This document shows, piece after piece, positions 9,044-18,347 of a DNA stretch of 64,000 nt. Within the stretch, counting starts at the first letter, position 1. Every line of letters starts with the position of its first letter. The notes under the pieces were generated by a model. The model made no database searches, was not told the DNA's origin, and worked only from the letters and a program-made list of their open reading frames with translations. The translations under genes and the position numbers were made by a program. The DNA comes from Pacificoceanicola sp049341065. Lineage in GTDB: Bacteria; Pseudomonadota; Alphaproteobacteria; Rhodobacterales; Rhodobacteraceae. The stretch covers positions 186,001-250,000 of the forward strand of contig NZ_JBMPIX010000005.1 of assembly GCF_049341065.1 (NCBI RefSeq), read 5' to 3'.

Positions 9044-11353
9044 ATGGCTGAGGAACAACACAGCGCGACACAGTCGATCACCCGCGACCCGGTTTGCGGC
9101 ATGACTGTCGATCCTGACGCGCGCAAACCGCAGGCGAAGCACAAAGGGCATACTTATCATTTCTGCTCGGACAGGTGCCGCGACAAGTTCAAGGCCGATC
9201 CTGAACGCTACTTGAGCGAAAGTGCAAAGCCCGAGCCCATGCCTGAAGGAACCAAATACACTTGCCCCATGCACCCCGAAATCGTGCGCGACCACCCCGG
9301 AGACTGTCCCAAATGCGGCATGGCGCTGGAGCCGATGACGCCATCTGCGGACAGCGGACCCAACCCCGAATACGCTGATTTCCAACACCGGCTGATGCTC
9401 ACCGCACCCCTGGCGATGGCGGTCTTTGTGCTGGAAATGGGCAGCCACATCGGCATTCCGTTCGCCGAATGGATCGGCCACACCGCCTTTGGATGGTTGC
9501 AATTCGCGCTGGCGACGCCGGTCGTCTGGATCTGCCGTGTGTTCTTCAAACGTGGTTGGGCGTCTATCGTGAACCGATCACCGAACATGTGGACGTTGAT
9601 CGCGCTCGGGACCGGGGCGGCCTATCTATTTTCGATCGTCTCTTTGCTGTCGCCCGATCTGCTGCCATCGCAGATGCGCGATGGCATGGGCATGACGCCG
9701 GTGTATTTCGAGGCGACGGCAGTGATCCTAGTGCTGGTTCTGATCGGTCAAGTCATGGAACTCGCGGCCCGGGAACGCACAGGCGACGCAATCCGCGCCT
9801 TGATGGACCTTGCGCCGAAAACCGCGCGCCGGGTCGATGGCGACAGCGAAGAGGACGTGCCGTTGGACGATCTGCGAGCGGGCGACATTCTGCGTGTGCG
9901 CCCCGGCGAAAGCGTACCGGTCGATGGTGTACTGTCCGAAGGGCGGTCCTCAGTTGATGAAAGCATGATCACCGGTGAACCGGTGCCAGTCGAAAAGACA
10001 GAAGGCGATCAGGTCACCGGCGGCACGCTGAACAAATCCGGCAGCTTCCTGATGAAGGCGCAGGACGTGGGCGAGAACACGACGCTGGCCCGCATTGTGA
10101 AAATGGTTGCCAAGGCGCAGCGGTCGCGCGCGCCGATTCAGGCTTTGGCGGACCGGGTGGCCGCCTATTTCGTGCCTGCTGTGGTTGCCTCGGCCCTGCT
10201 GGCATTTGTTGCGTGGTGGGTTTTCGGACCGACGCCTGCGTTGTCTTATGCCTTTGTTGCCGCGGTCTCGGTGCTGATCATCGCGTGCCCCTGCGCGCTG
10301 GGGCTGGCAACGCCGATGTCGATCATGGTGGCAACCGGACGCGGGGCAAATGCGGGCGTACTGATCCGCGATGCCGAGGCGTTGGAACGCTTTGCCAAGG
10401 TTGACGTGCTGATCATCGACAAGACAGGCACGCTGACCGAAGGCAAGCCTTCACTGACGGATGTCGAACCCGAGGGCATGGAGGCGACCGAGTTGCTTTC
10501 GCTGGTCGCGGCACTGGAGCGCGGCTCGGAACATCCGCTGGCCGAGGCGATTGTCGCCGGGGCAGACGACCGCAATGCCCCACGCCGCGACAGCCATGAC
10601 TTCGAGGCCGTAACCGGCAAAGGCGTCACAGGCACAGTAGATGGCCGCAAGGTTGCACTGGGGAATGCGGCGTTGATGCAGGATCTGGCGATCGATCTGG
10701 GCGCCTTGTCCGGCCGTGCCAAAGACATGCAGGCCGAGGCCAAGACCGCGATGTTCGTCGCGGTGGATGGCACGGCGGCGGGGATCATAGCCGTGGCCGA
10801 CCAGATCAAACAAACCACGCCCGACGCGATCCGCGCTCTGCACGATTTGGGCATGCGCATCGTCATGGCCACCGGCGACGCCAAGGCGACGGCAGATGCT
10901 GTTGCGAAGGAGCTGAACATTGACGAGGTGCATGCCGAGGTCAGCCCCGAAGACAAGGGCGCATTGGTTCGGCGTCTGAAGAATGAGGGTCTGTCGGTCG
11001 CGATGGCCGGGGATGGTGTGAACGATGCACCCGCGCTGGCCGAGGCGGATGTCGGGATCGCCATGGGGACCGGTGCCGATGTCGCGGTTGAAAGCGCCGG
11101 ACTGACGCTGGTCAAAGGTGATCTGGGCGGCATCGTCCGCGCCCGCAGGCTGGCCGAGGCGACCATGCGCAACATCCGCCAGAACCTGTTCTTCGCCTTT
11201 GTCTACAATACGGCGGGTGTGCCGGTGGCGGCCGGAGTGCTCTATCCGTTCATCGGCGTACTTCTGTCGCCCATCGTCGCCGCGGCAGCCATGAGCCTGT
11301 CGTCCGTCTCGGTCATCGGCAACGCATTGCGTCTGCGCACGGTCAAACTGTAA
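9044..11353 (+). CDS. copA: Copper-translocating P1B-type ATPase with N-terminal YHS and HMBD metal-binding modules
   Basis: A 769-aa heavy-metal P-type ATPase. The N-terminus holds a YHS domain (DPVCGMTVDP to HFCSDRCRDKF, about 18-55) and a heavy-metal-binding motif (YTCPMHPEI to CPKCGMALEPM, about 71-100) instead of the usual CxxC ferredoxin-like domains. The core has the transport-site motif CPCALGLATP, the phosphorylation motif DKTGTLTEG, SEHPLAEA and GDGVNDAPALAEADVGIAMGTG, with eight or so membrane helices. It exports Cu(I) from the cytoplasm. ATG 9044 was chosen for AAAGGA 6 nt upstream, rather than the in-frame GTG 9029. A CueR-type promoter precedes it. The next gene, bchO, is convergent at 32 nt; no terminator hairpin is obvious between them. 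Confidence 0.9.
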   Translation: MAEEQHSATQSITRDPVCGMTVDPDARKPQAKHKGHTYHFCSDRCRDKFKADPERYLSESAKPEPMPEGTKYTCPMHPEIVRDHPGDCPKCGMALEPMTPSADSGPNPEYADFQHRLMLTAPLAMAVFVLEMGSHIGIPFAEWIGHTAFGWLQFALATPVVWICRVFFKRGWASIVNRSPNMWTLIALGTGAAYLFSIVSLLSPDLLPSQMRDGMGMTPVYFEATAVILVLVLIGQVMELAARERTGDAIRALMDLAPKTARRVDGDSEEDVPLDDLRAGDILRVRPGESVPVDGVLSEGRSSVDESMITGEPVPVEKTEGDQVTGGTLNKSGSFLMKAQDVGENTTLARIVKMVAKAQRSRAPIQALADRVAAYFVPAVVASALLAFVAWWVFGPTPALSYAFVAAVSVLIIACPCALGLATPMSIMVATGRGANAGVLIRDAEALERFAKVDVLIIDKTGTLTEGKPSLTDVEPEGMEATELLSLVAALERGSEHPLAEAIVAGADDRNAPRRDSHDFEAVTGKGVTGTVDGRKVALGNAALMQDLAIDLGALSGRAKDMQAEAKTAMFVAVDGTAAGIIAVADQIKQTTPDAIRALHDLGMRIVMATGDAKATADAVAKELNIDEVHAEVSPEDKGALVRRLKNEGLSVAMAGDGVNDAPALAEADVGIAMGTGADVAVESAGLTLVKGDLGGIVRARRLAEATMRNIRQNLFFAFVYNTAGVPVAAGVLYPFIGVLLSPIVAAAAMSLSSVSVIGNALRLRTVKL

Positions 11354-11385
11354 GAAGTTCCCGGATCAAGATCAAATTCCCGGCG

Positions 11386-12240
11386 TCAAATCCCCGCCCA
11401 GTCAAGAATACGTCTCAACACGTATTCCGGGTCTTCTTCATGAGCGAGGTGGCCCAAGTCAGGCAGAGTGACGACTTCGGCATGTTTCATCCGGGTTGCC
11501 GCTTTAACGGAAACTTCGGGCGAAACGGCGCTATCTTTCTCTCCGGTGATAAACAGGCAGAGCGCCGAAATGTCGGCAAGCCGGTCAAGCAGCGGATCGA
11601 CGCTCCATTGCGACATCATCTTCAGGGTGCCGTCGACATGGTCGCGGTCCGAGATGAGGCGGGCATAATATCCAAGGCCCTCCGCGTCAAGCTGTGATCC
11701 CGTGCCATTGATCAAGCGGCGGGCACGCGCCAAGGGATCGCTGCCAGAGCTGAAGGCGAGGGCCGTCAAGGGCGTCATCGCCAGAACTTTGGCCAACAGG
11801 GGAAAGAGCCATCCGGCGATACCGTCAAAGCGGCCAAGCGCTGCGTTGATTCCGACGACCTTCGGCGCTTCGGGCAGGATCAAGGACAAGTTCAGCGCAA
11901 TGGCGGCCCCGGCGGAATGACCAATGATCAAGGCGGGCGACCAACCCTGATCGGCGCACAACATACGGATATCGGCGCTCATCTGCTCCAATCCGCAGCG
12001 GTTGCGCGCCCCAAGTCGGCTGAATCCCTGTCCTGGAAGATCAAGCGCAACCACGTGGAATTTTCTGGCCAGCCCGGGAAACAGATCGCGCCATGTATGG
12101 GTGGACGCGCCTGCGCCATGCAGAAGCAGCACAGTTGGGCCATCGCCGGTTTCCTGAACATGCCAATGATGGGGCCGACACATCACCCGACGAGACAGCG
12201 CAGCGTGCGGCCAAGAGGGAAGATCGCGGGCCCAGTCCAT
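11386..12240 (-). CDS. bchO: BchO, magnesium-chelatase-associated alpha/beta hydrolase
   Basis: A 284-aa alpha/beta-hydrolase. The nucleophile elbow is IGHSAGAA, the oxyanion strand motif LLLHGAGASTHTW, and the late histidine is in LPDLGHLAHEEDP. Its position immediately downstream of bchD (6-nt gap) identifies it as BchO, a protein of unproven chemistry that accompanies bchI-bchD in purple-bacterial clusters and is thought to assist magnesium chelation. It is the left-most PGC gene and the last gene of the crtA-bchI-bchD-bchO operon. Confidence 0.9.
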   Translation of the reverse strand: MDWARDLPSWPHAALSRRVMCRPHHWHVQETGDGPTVLLLHGAGASTHTWRDLFPGLARKFHVVALDLPGQGFSRLGARNRCGLEQMSADIRMLCADQGWSPALIIGHSAGAAIALNLSLILPEAPKVVGINAALGRFDGIAGWLFPLLAKVLAMTPLTALAFSSGSDPLARARRLINGTGSQLDAEGLGYYARLISDRDHVDGTLKMMSQWSVDPLLDRLADISALCLFITGEKDSAVSPEVSVKAATRMKHAEVVTLPDLGHLAHEEDPEYVLRRILDWAGI

Positions 12241-12246
12241 GATGCC

Positions 12247-13935
12247 CTAGCGTGTCAGAGCGGCGTCTGCGGCCGCGGAAATACGCTTTGCGTCTGCCCG
12301 AGGCAGGGGCAGATAATGACCGCCAAGACTTGACGCGAGCTCGGCGCTGTCCGCTCCGGGGCGGATGGAGGTATCAATCACGACGGTCGGCATGCCCAAG
12401 CCGCGCAGCAATCGCGCCATGGCCCGCGCGTCGCTTTTCGCCTGAACGCGGCCGGATGAGCCGTCGAAGGCGATATTGCCCCGGCCATCGGTCAGCACCG
12501 CAAGACTGGGGCTGAGGCCAGAGCGGCCGCTTGATACCGCGAGTTCAAAGGCGGTTCTCAGACCGGTGGCGAGCGGCGTTCCACCCCCGCCGGGCAGAGC
12601 CGAAAGCCGCCGTTTTGCCTGTACCAATGATCGTGTCGGCGGCAGCAGAATCTCGGCGCCGGTGCCGCGAAAAGCGACCAGCGCCACTTGATCGCGCTTG
12701 GCATAGGCCTGCCCCAGCAACAATTCAATCGCGCCCTTGGCTTCGGCCATGCGGGCCATCGCCGCCGAGCCTGACGCATCCACGGCGAAAATCACCAGAC
12801 GGTCCGAATGATCTTCGAACCGGCGCAGACGAATATCCGATGGGTGGATGATCAGCTGCGGACCGTCAGGCCGGGATTTGCGACGCATCGGCTGCCACGG
12901 AGCAGCGGCGCGCAGTGTGGCAACCACATCAATCCGGGCGCGGCCATCCAGCCGACCGGGACGGGAGGGCAGCGGGCGACCTCGTCGGTTGCCCTTCTTT
13001 TTGGCGCCTGCGCCGCTGCCTTGCGCGCTTGTGCTGCGGATGCGACCGCTCTCGAGACGCTGCAAAAGGTCAGCAGGCAGGCAGGCCGCGACGGCCTGAA
13101 CCAAAATCTCATCCGGGAGCTGGTCTTGTGCCGGGTCGGTTTCGGCGTTTGAGCCATCCTCAGGCTCGGGGTCCGGCGCATTGTCGGGCGGCGCATCGTC
13201 GGGTTCTGTCTCGGGCACTTGCGTCGCGCGCGAGGCAAAGACCAGCTCGGCTGCCTCGCGTAGATGCGCGTCGTTTGTATCAGTGATGCCGTCAAGCGCC
13301 GCAAGTGCGCGGGCGCAGCGCAGGGCAAAAAGCGGCGCGCGCTGGCTATCGATGCCGAAACGCGCGGCCAAAACCACCAGTTGGTCAAAGTGCTCGGAGG
13401 GGGTCTGAACCGAGGGCAAAAGCTGTCGCGCGGTGTCCAGATCGGCAGGCGCGGGCAGGCGCACCTTCGCTTCGGCGGCGCGGATCAGGGACAAGTCGGC
13501 GAAAAAGGCGAGGCGATCCGCCAGACCGGAAGGAGCGGCTTCGTCTGTATCGGCCCCTTCGTCCAGCAGGACAAGCGTATGCCCGGGACCCGTGTCCAGA
13601 AGTTGCGCGAGGCGCGCGGCAAGGCTCGGCGGGGTGCGCTCGGCCATGGGCAGCAGCAGCGCACAGGGCAACTCGGCCAATCCGGTGTCGCGGATCAGAT
13701 GCCCGGCGGACAAAGACGCTGCGACGTTCAACCCACCGAATAGCTGTGTGTCGTCCACGCCGGGGTGAATGCGGTGTTGCGGCAGAGGCAATCGTTCAAG
13801 AGCGCTTTCAAAGCATTGAAGCACGGGACCGGGGCGGGCGCGCAGGACGATACCGCCGAGCCCGACCGGATCGACCATCAAAGCCGACAAGGCGCGCAGG
13901 GCGCGGGTCCAATCCGAAGCCGCCTCTTCGCTCAT
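12247..13935 (-). CDS. bchD: Magnesium chelatase subunit D
   Basis: A 562-aa BchD that, with BchI and BchH, inserts Mg2+ into protoporphyrin IX, the first committed step to bacteriochlorophyll. The N-terminal half is a degenerate AAA+ domain. A central acidic/proline-rich linker (about 240-275, with the run ETEPDDAPPDNAPDPEPEDG) follows. A basic stretch (GAGAKKKGNRRGRPLPSRPGR) leads to a C-terminal von Willebrand A domain with MIDAS motif DASGSA. The ATG overlaps the bchI stop (ATGA). Confidence 0.95.
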   Translation of the reverse strand: MSEEAASDWTRALRALSALMVDPVGLGGIVLRARPGPVLQCFESALERLPLPQHRIHPGVDDTQLFGGLNVAASLSAGHLIRDTGLAELPCALLLPMAERTPPSLAARLAQLLDTGPGHTLVLLDEGADTDEAAPSGLADRLAFFADLSLIRAAEAKVRLPAPADLDTARQLLPSVQTPSEHFDQLVVLAARFGIDSQRAPLFALRCARALAALDGITDTNDAHLREAAELVFASRATQVPETEPDDAPPDNAPDPEPEDGSNAETDPAQDQLPDEILVQAVAACLPADLLQRLESGRIRSTSAQGSGAGAKKKGNRRGRPLPSRPGRLDGRARIDVVATLRAAAPWQPMRRKSRPDGPQLIIHPSDIRLRRFEDHSDRLVIFAVDASGSAAMARMAEAKGAIELLLGQAYAKRDQVALVAFRGTGAEILLPPTRSLVQAKRRLSALPGGGGTPLATGLRTAFELAVSSGRSGLSPSLAVLTDGRGNIAFDGSSGRVQAKSDARAMARLLRGLGMPTVVIDTSIRPGADSAELASSLGGHYLPLPRADAKRISAAADAALTR

Positions 13936-14936
13936 GGCAATGTGTCGGCGATCACGCGGGCGACCCTCGCAAAGGAGCCCGCTTCGTCCAGCGGATCACG
14001 ACGCAGGCGATGGCTGAGCGCCAGCGGAGCCACGTCACGCAGATGATCGCGGGTGATCCGGTCGCTCCCCTGTTCCGCTGCGAGCGCACGGGCGGCACGC
14101 AGAAGGGTCAACTCGCCGCGCAAACCGTCAGCGCCAAGCGCCATGGAAAGCCGGGCACAATCGTGCAGGATCTCGTCCGGAGTGTCGATGTCATTCAGGG
14201 CCGCGCGGGCCGCAAGAATGGCGCTCTGCAGCTTTGCATCCTCGGCCTGCCATTTGGCCATGAAGGCCGCGGTATCGCGCTCATAGGCATCGCGGCGGCG
14301 GATCACCTCGACCCGGTCTTCGATGGTGTCAGGCGAGCGGACCTCGACCGAAAGGCCGAACCGGTCCAGAAGCTGCGGGCGCAGCTCGCCCTCCTCGGGG
14401 TTGCCTGATCCCACCAGAACAAAGCGCGCGGCGTGGCGGATCGACAGGCCCTCCCGCTCAACCGTATTGATCCCGGATTGGGCGACATCCAGCAAGAGGT
14501 CCACGATGTGATCCTCCAGCAGGTTCACCTCGTCGATATAGAGGTAGCCGCGATTGGCACGGGCCAGCAGGCCCGGTTCAAACGATTTTTCACCCCGCGT
14601 CAACGCGCGTTCGATGTCCAGCGCTCCGGTCACACGGTCTTCGGTCACGCCAAGGGGCAGGTCGATGACAGGCGTTGGCCGCTGGGTCAGGGATAGGTCG
14701 GTGACATTGGCCCAGTCCGGGCAGTCTGCGGGCAATGCCGAATTGACCGGACAGCCGGCAACAACGGTGATCGGCGGCAAGAGCGCGGCAAGTGCCCGCA
14801 CGGCGGTGGATTTGCCGGTGCCCCGATCGCCGAAAACAAGAACACCGCCAAGCCCGGGATCGATAGCCGTCAGGACCATCGCGCGCTTCATTTGGTGCTG
14901 GCCGACAATGGCCGAGAAAGGGAACGGGCTGGTCAT
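13932..14936 (-). CDS. bchI: Magnesium chelatase ATPase subunit I
   Basis: A 334-aa AAA+ ATPase that forms the motor ring with BchD. Visible motifs are FPFSAIVGQ, Walker A GDRGTGKST, LPLGVTEDRVTGALDIERA, Walker B YIDEVNLLEDH, GSGNPEEGELRPQLLDRFG (sensor/arginine-finger region) and RRDPLDEAGS near the C-terminus. The start was set at ATG 14936 because it overlaps the crtA stop in ATGA fashion; an ATG at 14978 lies 45 nt inside crtA and would add 14 unconserved residues. Confidence 0.95.
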   Translation of the reverse strand: MTSPFPFSAIVGQHQMKRAMVLTAIDPGLGGVLVFGDRGTGKSTAVRALAALLPPITVVAGCPVNSALPADCPDWANVTDLSLTQRPTPVIDLPLGVTEDRVTGALDIERALTRGEKSFEPGLLARANRGYLYIDEVNLLEDHIVDLLLDVAQSGINTVEREGLSIRHAARFVLVGSGNPEEGELRPQLLDRFGLSVEVRSPDTIEDRVEVIRRRDAYERDTAAFMAKWQAEDAKLQSAILAARAALNDIDTPDEILHDCARLSMALGADGLRGELTLLRAARALAAEQGSDRITRDHLRDVAPLALSHRLRRDPLDEAGSFARVARVIADTLP

Positions 14937-15673
14937 GTCTGTGTTCCTACGCGGCTGAGAGGGGTTTGGCCCTGCCATGTCCCGCTATCGCCAAGAATGC
15001 GGAACCGAGCATAGAGTTCTTCGCGAAACCAATGGCCTTCGCGCACTGCACGGATGGCACTGGCGTGGGGGCCATCTGCGCGTGCGAATTGCGCCATGGA
15101 GGTGGCATCCGGCCAAATGGAAAACGTGATCTGGTGCAGCAAGGGGACCTCGCCAATGCCGATTTTGAACAGCGTATTGGTGTCCTGACCGATCATGGCA
15201 CTTATGTCCGGTACGCGCTTCCAGAATCGCAGGGCCCGCGCGGGGCGCAGCGTGGCGCGGGTGAGGGCAGCAATTGGGCCTGTCTGCGGTTCCGGATCGA
15301 CGGAAAACGGGGTTTGACCGGCCCACTCGCCCCGCGCGGAGATGGGGCTGAGGAACAGCGTCCAGCTTTCCATAGCGCGGGCTTGGTAGCGGCAAAAGAT
15401 TGGCGCGCTGGCGGTTTGGCGCTGTGCCGTGTCAAGATCGCTCCAGGTTGCGAGGATGGCGTAGACACCAGTGTTCGGGATCGGGGTAAAGCCTTCGCCA
15501 GTGCCTGACCCACAGAGTTTCCAAAACCCGATGCCGGGCACGCGCCGCAGGGCGGGCCGGGCCAGACCCATCATGGCAAATGCCCAAAGGCGGGCGGCAC
15601 CGCGCGGGAATTGGTAAAAACTGAGACTGACAACTTGGATGGACTCTCTCCCTCTCGGCGCAATGCTGTCCAC
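14933..15673 (-). CDS. crtA: Spheroidene monooxygenase
   Basis: A 246-aa CrtA that oxygenates spheroidene at C-2 to spheroidenone in air, giving the red ketocarotenoid of aerobically grown cells. Family features are the N-terminal VVSLSFYQFP, RVPGIGFWKLCGSGTGEGF and the central FSVDPEP region. It heads the minus-strand operon crtA-bchI-bchD-bchO and is divergent from crtI. One perfect PpsR box (15721-15738) lies 48 nt upstream. On the minus strand that box ends in TTGACA, which can serve as the -35 element. Confidence 0.93.
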   Translation of the reverse strand: MDSIAPRGRESIQVVSLSFYQFPRGAARLWAFAMMGLARPALRRVPGIGFWKLCGSGTGEGFTPIPNTGVYAILATWSDLDTAQRQTASAPIFCRYQARAMESWTLFLSPISARGEWAGQTPFSVDPEPQTGPIAALTRATLRPARALRFWKRVPDISAMIGQDTNTLFKIGIGEVPLLHQITFSIWPDATSMAQFARADGPHASAIRAVREGHWFREELYARFRILGDSGTWQGQTPLSRVGTQT

Positions 15674-15720
15674 TCAGCCTGACATGTTCGTGCCGTTAGG
15701 AAAAGAGGAGAATGCGAGAT

Positions 15721-15738
15721 TGTCAATTAAACCTTACA
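15721..15738. promoter_or_regulatory. PpsR/CrtJ operator between crtA and crtI
   Basis: TGTCAATTAAACCTTACA is a perfect TGT-N12-ACA palindrome. A degraded second copy, GCT-N12-ACA, follows 7 bp later at 15746-15763 and runs through the crtI ATG at 15755. The perfect box supplies TTGACA for a crtA promoter on the minus strand. Expected effect: aerobic/light repression of both divergent genes by the PpsR encoded at 51642. Confidence 0.85.
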
Positions 15739-15754
15739 TGTGTAAGCTTTCCAA

Positions 15755-17308
15755 ATGTTGACAACTGTCGATCCCGATCAGAAGGCCCGCGCTTTTCAGA
15801 AGCCGCGACCGCATGCTGTGGTTATCGGTGCAGGGCTTGGCGGTTTGGCCTCGGCGATGCGACTCGGGGCCAAGGGCTATCGAGTGACGGTTCTGGACCG
15901 GCTGGACGGCCCCGGTGGCCGTGGCTCTGCCATTCACCAGGGCAATCACCGCTTTGACCTGGGTCCGACGATCGTCACCGTGCCGCAGGTTTTCCAAGAC
16001 CTCTGGGCCGCATGCGGACGACGCTTTGAAGATGACGTCGACTTGCGGCCACTGGACCCATATTACGAAATTCGCTGGCCCGACGGCAGTCATTTCACAG
16101 TGCGGCAAGACGAAAAGGCGATGCGCGCCGAAGTCATGCGGCTCGCGCCGAACGATCTGGACGGCTACGAAAAATTCCTCAAGGACAGCGAAACGCGCTA
16201 CACGGTCGGCTTTGAGGATCTCGGGCGGCGTCCGATGCATCGCTTGGTTGATCTGATAAAGGTACTCCCGACCTTCGCCCGGCTGAGGGCGGATCGCTCG
16301 ATCCACACCCATGCGGCGAGATGCGTCAAGGACGAGCGTCTGCGCATGGCACTGTCGTTTCATCCGCTGTTCATCGGTGGTGACCCCTTCCACGTCACGT
16401 CGATTTACGCGCTGGTGAGCCATCTCGAAAAGGCCTTTGGCGTGCATTACGCCATGGGCGGCGTAGAGGCGATTGCAATGGCGATGGCGGGTGTGATCGC
16501 CGATCAAGGTGGTTTGATCCGGCAAAGGTCGCAGGTGGACGAGATTCGCATTCAGAATGGCCGCGCCAAGGGGGTGACCCTGACCAGCGGCGAGATGATC
16601 GAGGCGGATGTAACCGTGTCCAACGCCGATGCGGGCCACACCTATGACCATTTGCTGCGCAAGCACAAAAGACGTCGCTGGACCGCACCCAGGTTGAAAC
16701 GCACGCGGTGGTCCATGGGGCTGTTCGTCTGGTACTTTGGCACCAAGGGAACCCGCGACATGTGGCCAGACGTCGGCCACCACACGATCCTGAACGGGCC
16801 GCGCTACAAAGGGCTGCTTGAAGACATCTTTCTGAACGGCAAGCTTTCAGACGACATGAGCCTCTATATCCATCGCCCTACGGTGACGGACCCAAGCGCG
16901 GCGTCCGATGGCGATGACACCTTTTACGCCCTCAGCCCGGTTCCCCATCTTGGCCATGATACCCCGGTGGACTGGACCGCGATGGCAGAGACGTATCGCC
17001 AGAAGGTTCAGGATGTCTTGGAGCGTGACGTGTTGCCTGGCCTGGGCGAGACGCTGACCGAGCAGCTTGTTTTCACCCCCGAGACCTTCCGCGACAGATA
17101 CCTCAGCCCCCACGGCGCCGGGTTCTCTATCGAGCCGCGCATCCTGCAAAGCGCCTTCTTTCGTCCTCATAACGTCAGTGAAGAAGCCAAGGGGCTGTAT
17201 CTTGTCGGGGCGGGCACCCATCCCGGTGCAGGGCTTCCGGGCGTGATCGGCAGCGCTGAAGTCTTGGACCAACTTATCCCCGATGCTGAAACGGTAGGGC
17301 AGGAATGA
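15755..17308 (+). CDS. crtI: Phytoene desaturase
   Basis: A 517-aa FAD-dependent desaturase converting phytoene to neurosporene (three-step type in the spheroidene pathway) in or at the membrane. The dinucleotide fold is AVVIGAGLGGLASAMRLGAKGYRV, followed by GPGGRGSAI and RFDLGPTIVTVP. The C-terminal FAD motif GLYLVGAGTHPGAGLPGVIGSA is present. The start is uncertain: ATG 15755 is the only ATG near the expected N-terminus, but it has no Shine-Dalgarno sequence and sits in the degenerate half of the PpsR operator. Its stop overlaps crtB (ATGA). Confidence 0.93.
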   Translation: MLTTVDPDQKARAFQKPRPHAVVIGAGLGGLASAMRLGAKGYRVTVLDRLDGPGGRGSAIHQGNHRFDLGPTIVTVPQVFQDLWAACGRRFEDDVDLRPLDPYYEIRWPDGSHFTVRQDEKAMRAEVMRLAPNDLDGYEKFLKDSETRYTVGFEDLGRRPMHRLVDLIKVLPTFARLRADRSIHTHAARCVKDERLRMALSFHPLFIGGDPFHVTSIYALVSHLEKAFGVHYAMGGVEAIAMAMAGVIADQGGLIRQRSQVDEIRIQNGRAKGVTLTSGEMIEADVTVSNADAGHTYDHLLRKHKRRRWTAPRLKRTRWSMGLFVWYFGTKGTRDMWPDVGHHTILNGPRYKGLLEDIFLNGKLSDDMSLYIHRPTVTDPSAASDGDDTFYALSPVPHLGHDTPVDWTAMAETYRQKVQDVLERDVLPGLGETLTEQLVFTPETFRDRYLSPHGAGFSIEPRILQSAFFRPHNVSEEAKGLYLVGAGTHPGAGLPGVIGSAEVLDQLIPDAETVGQE

Positions 17309-18342
17309 TCGCGCCAAAGGATTTGGAACATTGCGTAGAGGCGATCCGGCATGGATCGCGCTCTTTTCACGCAGCCTCAAAACTGCTGCCCGCGCGGGTG
17401 CGCGATCCGGCCCTGGCGCTCTATGCCTTTTGCCGCCTTGCCGATGATGAGGTGGATTTGCAGGCGGCCAAAGCCGATGCGGTCTTGCGCTTGCATGATC
17501 GGCTGGACCGGGCCTATTCGGGGCGTCCCGCAGATGCGCCGGCGGATCGCGCCTTTGCGGCGATCATCGAAGATTTCGAGATGCCGCGCGCTTTGCCCGA
17601 AGCCTTGCTGGAAGGGCTGGCGTGGGATGCGATGGAGCGCCGTTACGACGATCTGTCGGGGCTACGCGCCTATAGCGCCCGGGTCGCTTCGGCGGTTGGG
17701 GCAATGATGTGCGTCTTGATGCGTGTGCGCGACAAGGATGCTTTGGCCCGGGCCTGCGATCTGGGCGTGGCCATGCAGCTAACGAATATCGCCCGCGACG
17801 TGGGCGAAGACGCCCGCGAGGGGCGGCTGTATCTGCCGCTCGATTGGCTGGGTGAGGTCGGCATCGACCCCGAGGGGTTTTTGCGCGCGCCGACCATGTC
17901 GCCAGATTTGCGGATCGTGGTGCGCCGTTTGCTGCGCGAGGCGCAGACGCTCTATAACCGCTCTGAGGCGGGGATAGCCGCGCTGCCGCTTGATGCACGC
18001 CCCGGCATTTTCGCAGCGCGGTTCATTTATGCCGGGATCGGGCGTGAAGTGGCGCGGACCGGATACAATTCCATCGACCAGCGTGCCCGAACCGGACAGG
18101 GGCAGAAACTGGCCTGGCTTGCCTTGTCGGTTGTTAGGGCCGGGGCCACGGCTTTGATGCCGAAGTCAGCGGTCATCCACGCGCGGCCGGTGCCGGAAAC
18201 GGACTTTTTGATCGAGGCCACCGCCCGCCCGCAAAAGAGCCACGATTGGAGCGATGCGTTGCATGCGAGCCTGATCACCCTGAAGGCCCGCGAAGAAGAA
18301 CGACGCGCAGCATTGATGTCGCCGATGCAGGGGCTTAGGTAA
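17305..18342 (+). CDS. crtB: 15-cis-phytoene synthase
   Basis: A 345-aa squalene/phytoene synthase that condenses two geranylgeranyl diphosphates to phytoene. It shows SRSFHAASKLLP, the first aspartate-rich motif DDEVD in FCRLADDEVDL, the YSARVAS segment, and the second aspartate-rich signature LTNIARDVGEDAREGRLYLP. It starts inside the crtI stop (ATGA), so it is translated with crtI. Confidence 0.95.
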   Translation: MIAPKDLEHCVEAIRHGSRSFHAASKLLPARVRDPALALYAFCRLADDEVDLQAAKADAVLRLHDRLDRAYSGRPADAPADRAFAAIIEDFEMPRALPEALLEGLAWDAMERRYDDLSGLRAYSARVASAVGAMMCVLMRVRDKDALARACDLGVAMQLTNIARDVGEDAREGRLYLPLDWLGEVGIDPEGFLRAPTMSPDLRIVVRRLLREAQTLYNRSEAGIAALPLDARPGIFAARFIYAGIGREVARTGYNSIDQRARTGQGQKLAWLALSVVRAGATALMPKSAVIHARPVPETDFLIEATARPQKSHDWSDALHASLITLKAREEERRAALMSPMQGLR

Positions 18343-18347
18343 AGCCA

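Noticed and set aside
11354..11385. ATCAA-rich stretch between copA and bchO as an FNR site or terminator
   Set aside because: It holds GATCAAGATCAA as a direct, not inverted, repeat and no stem-loop; it does not fit an FNR box or an intrinsic terminator.
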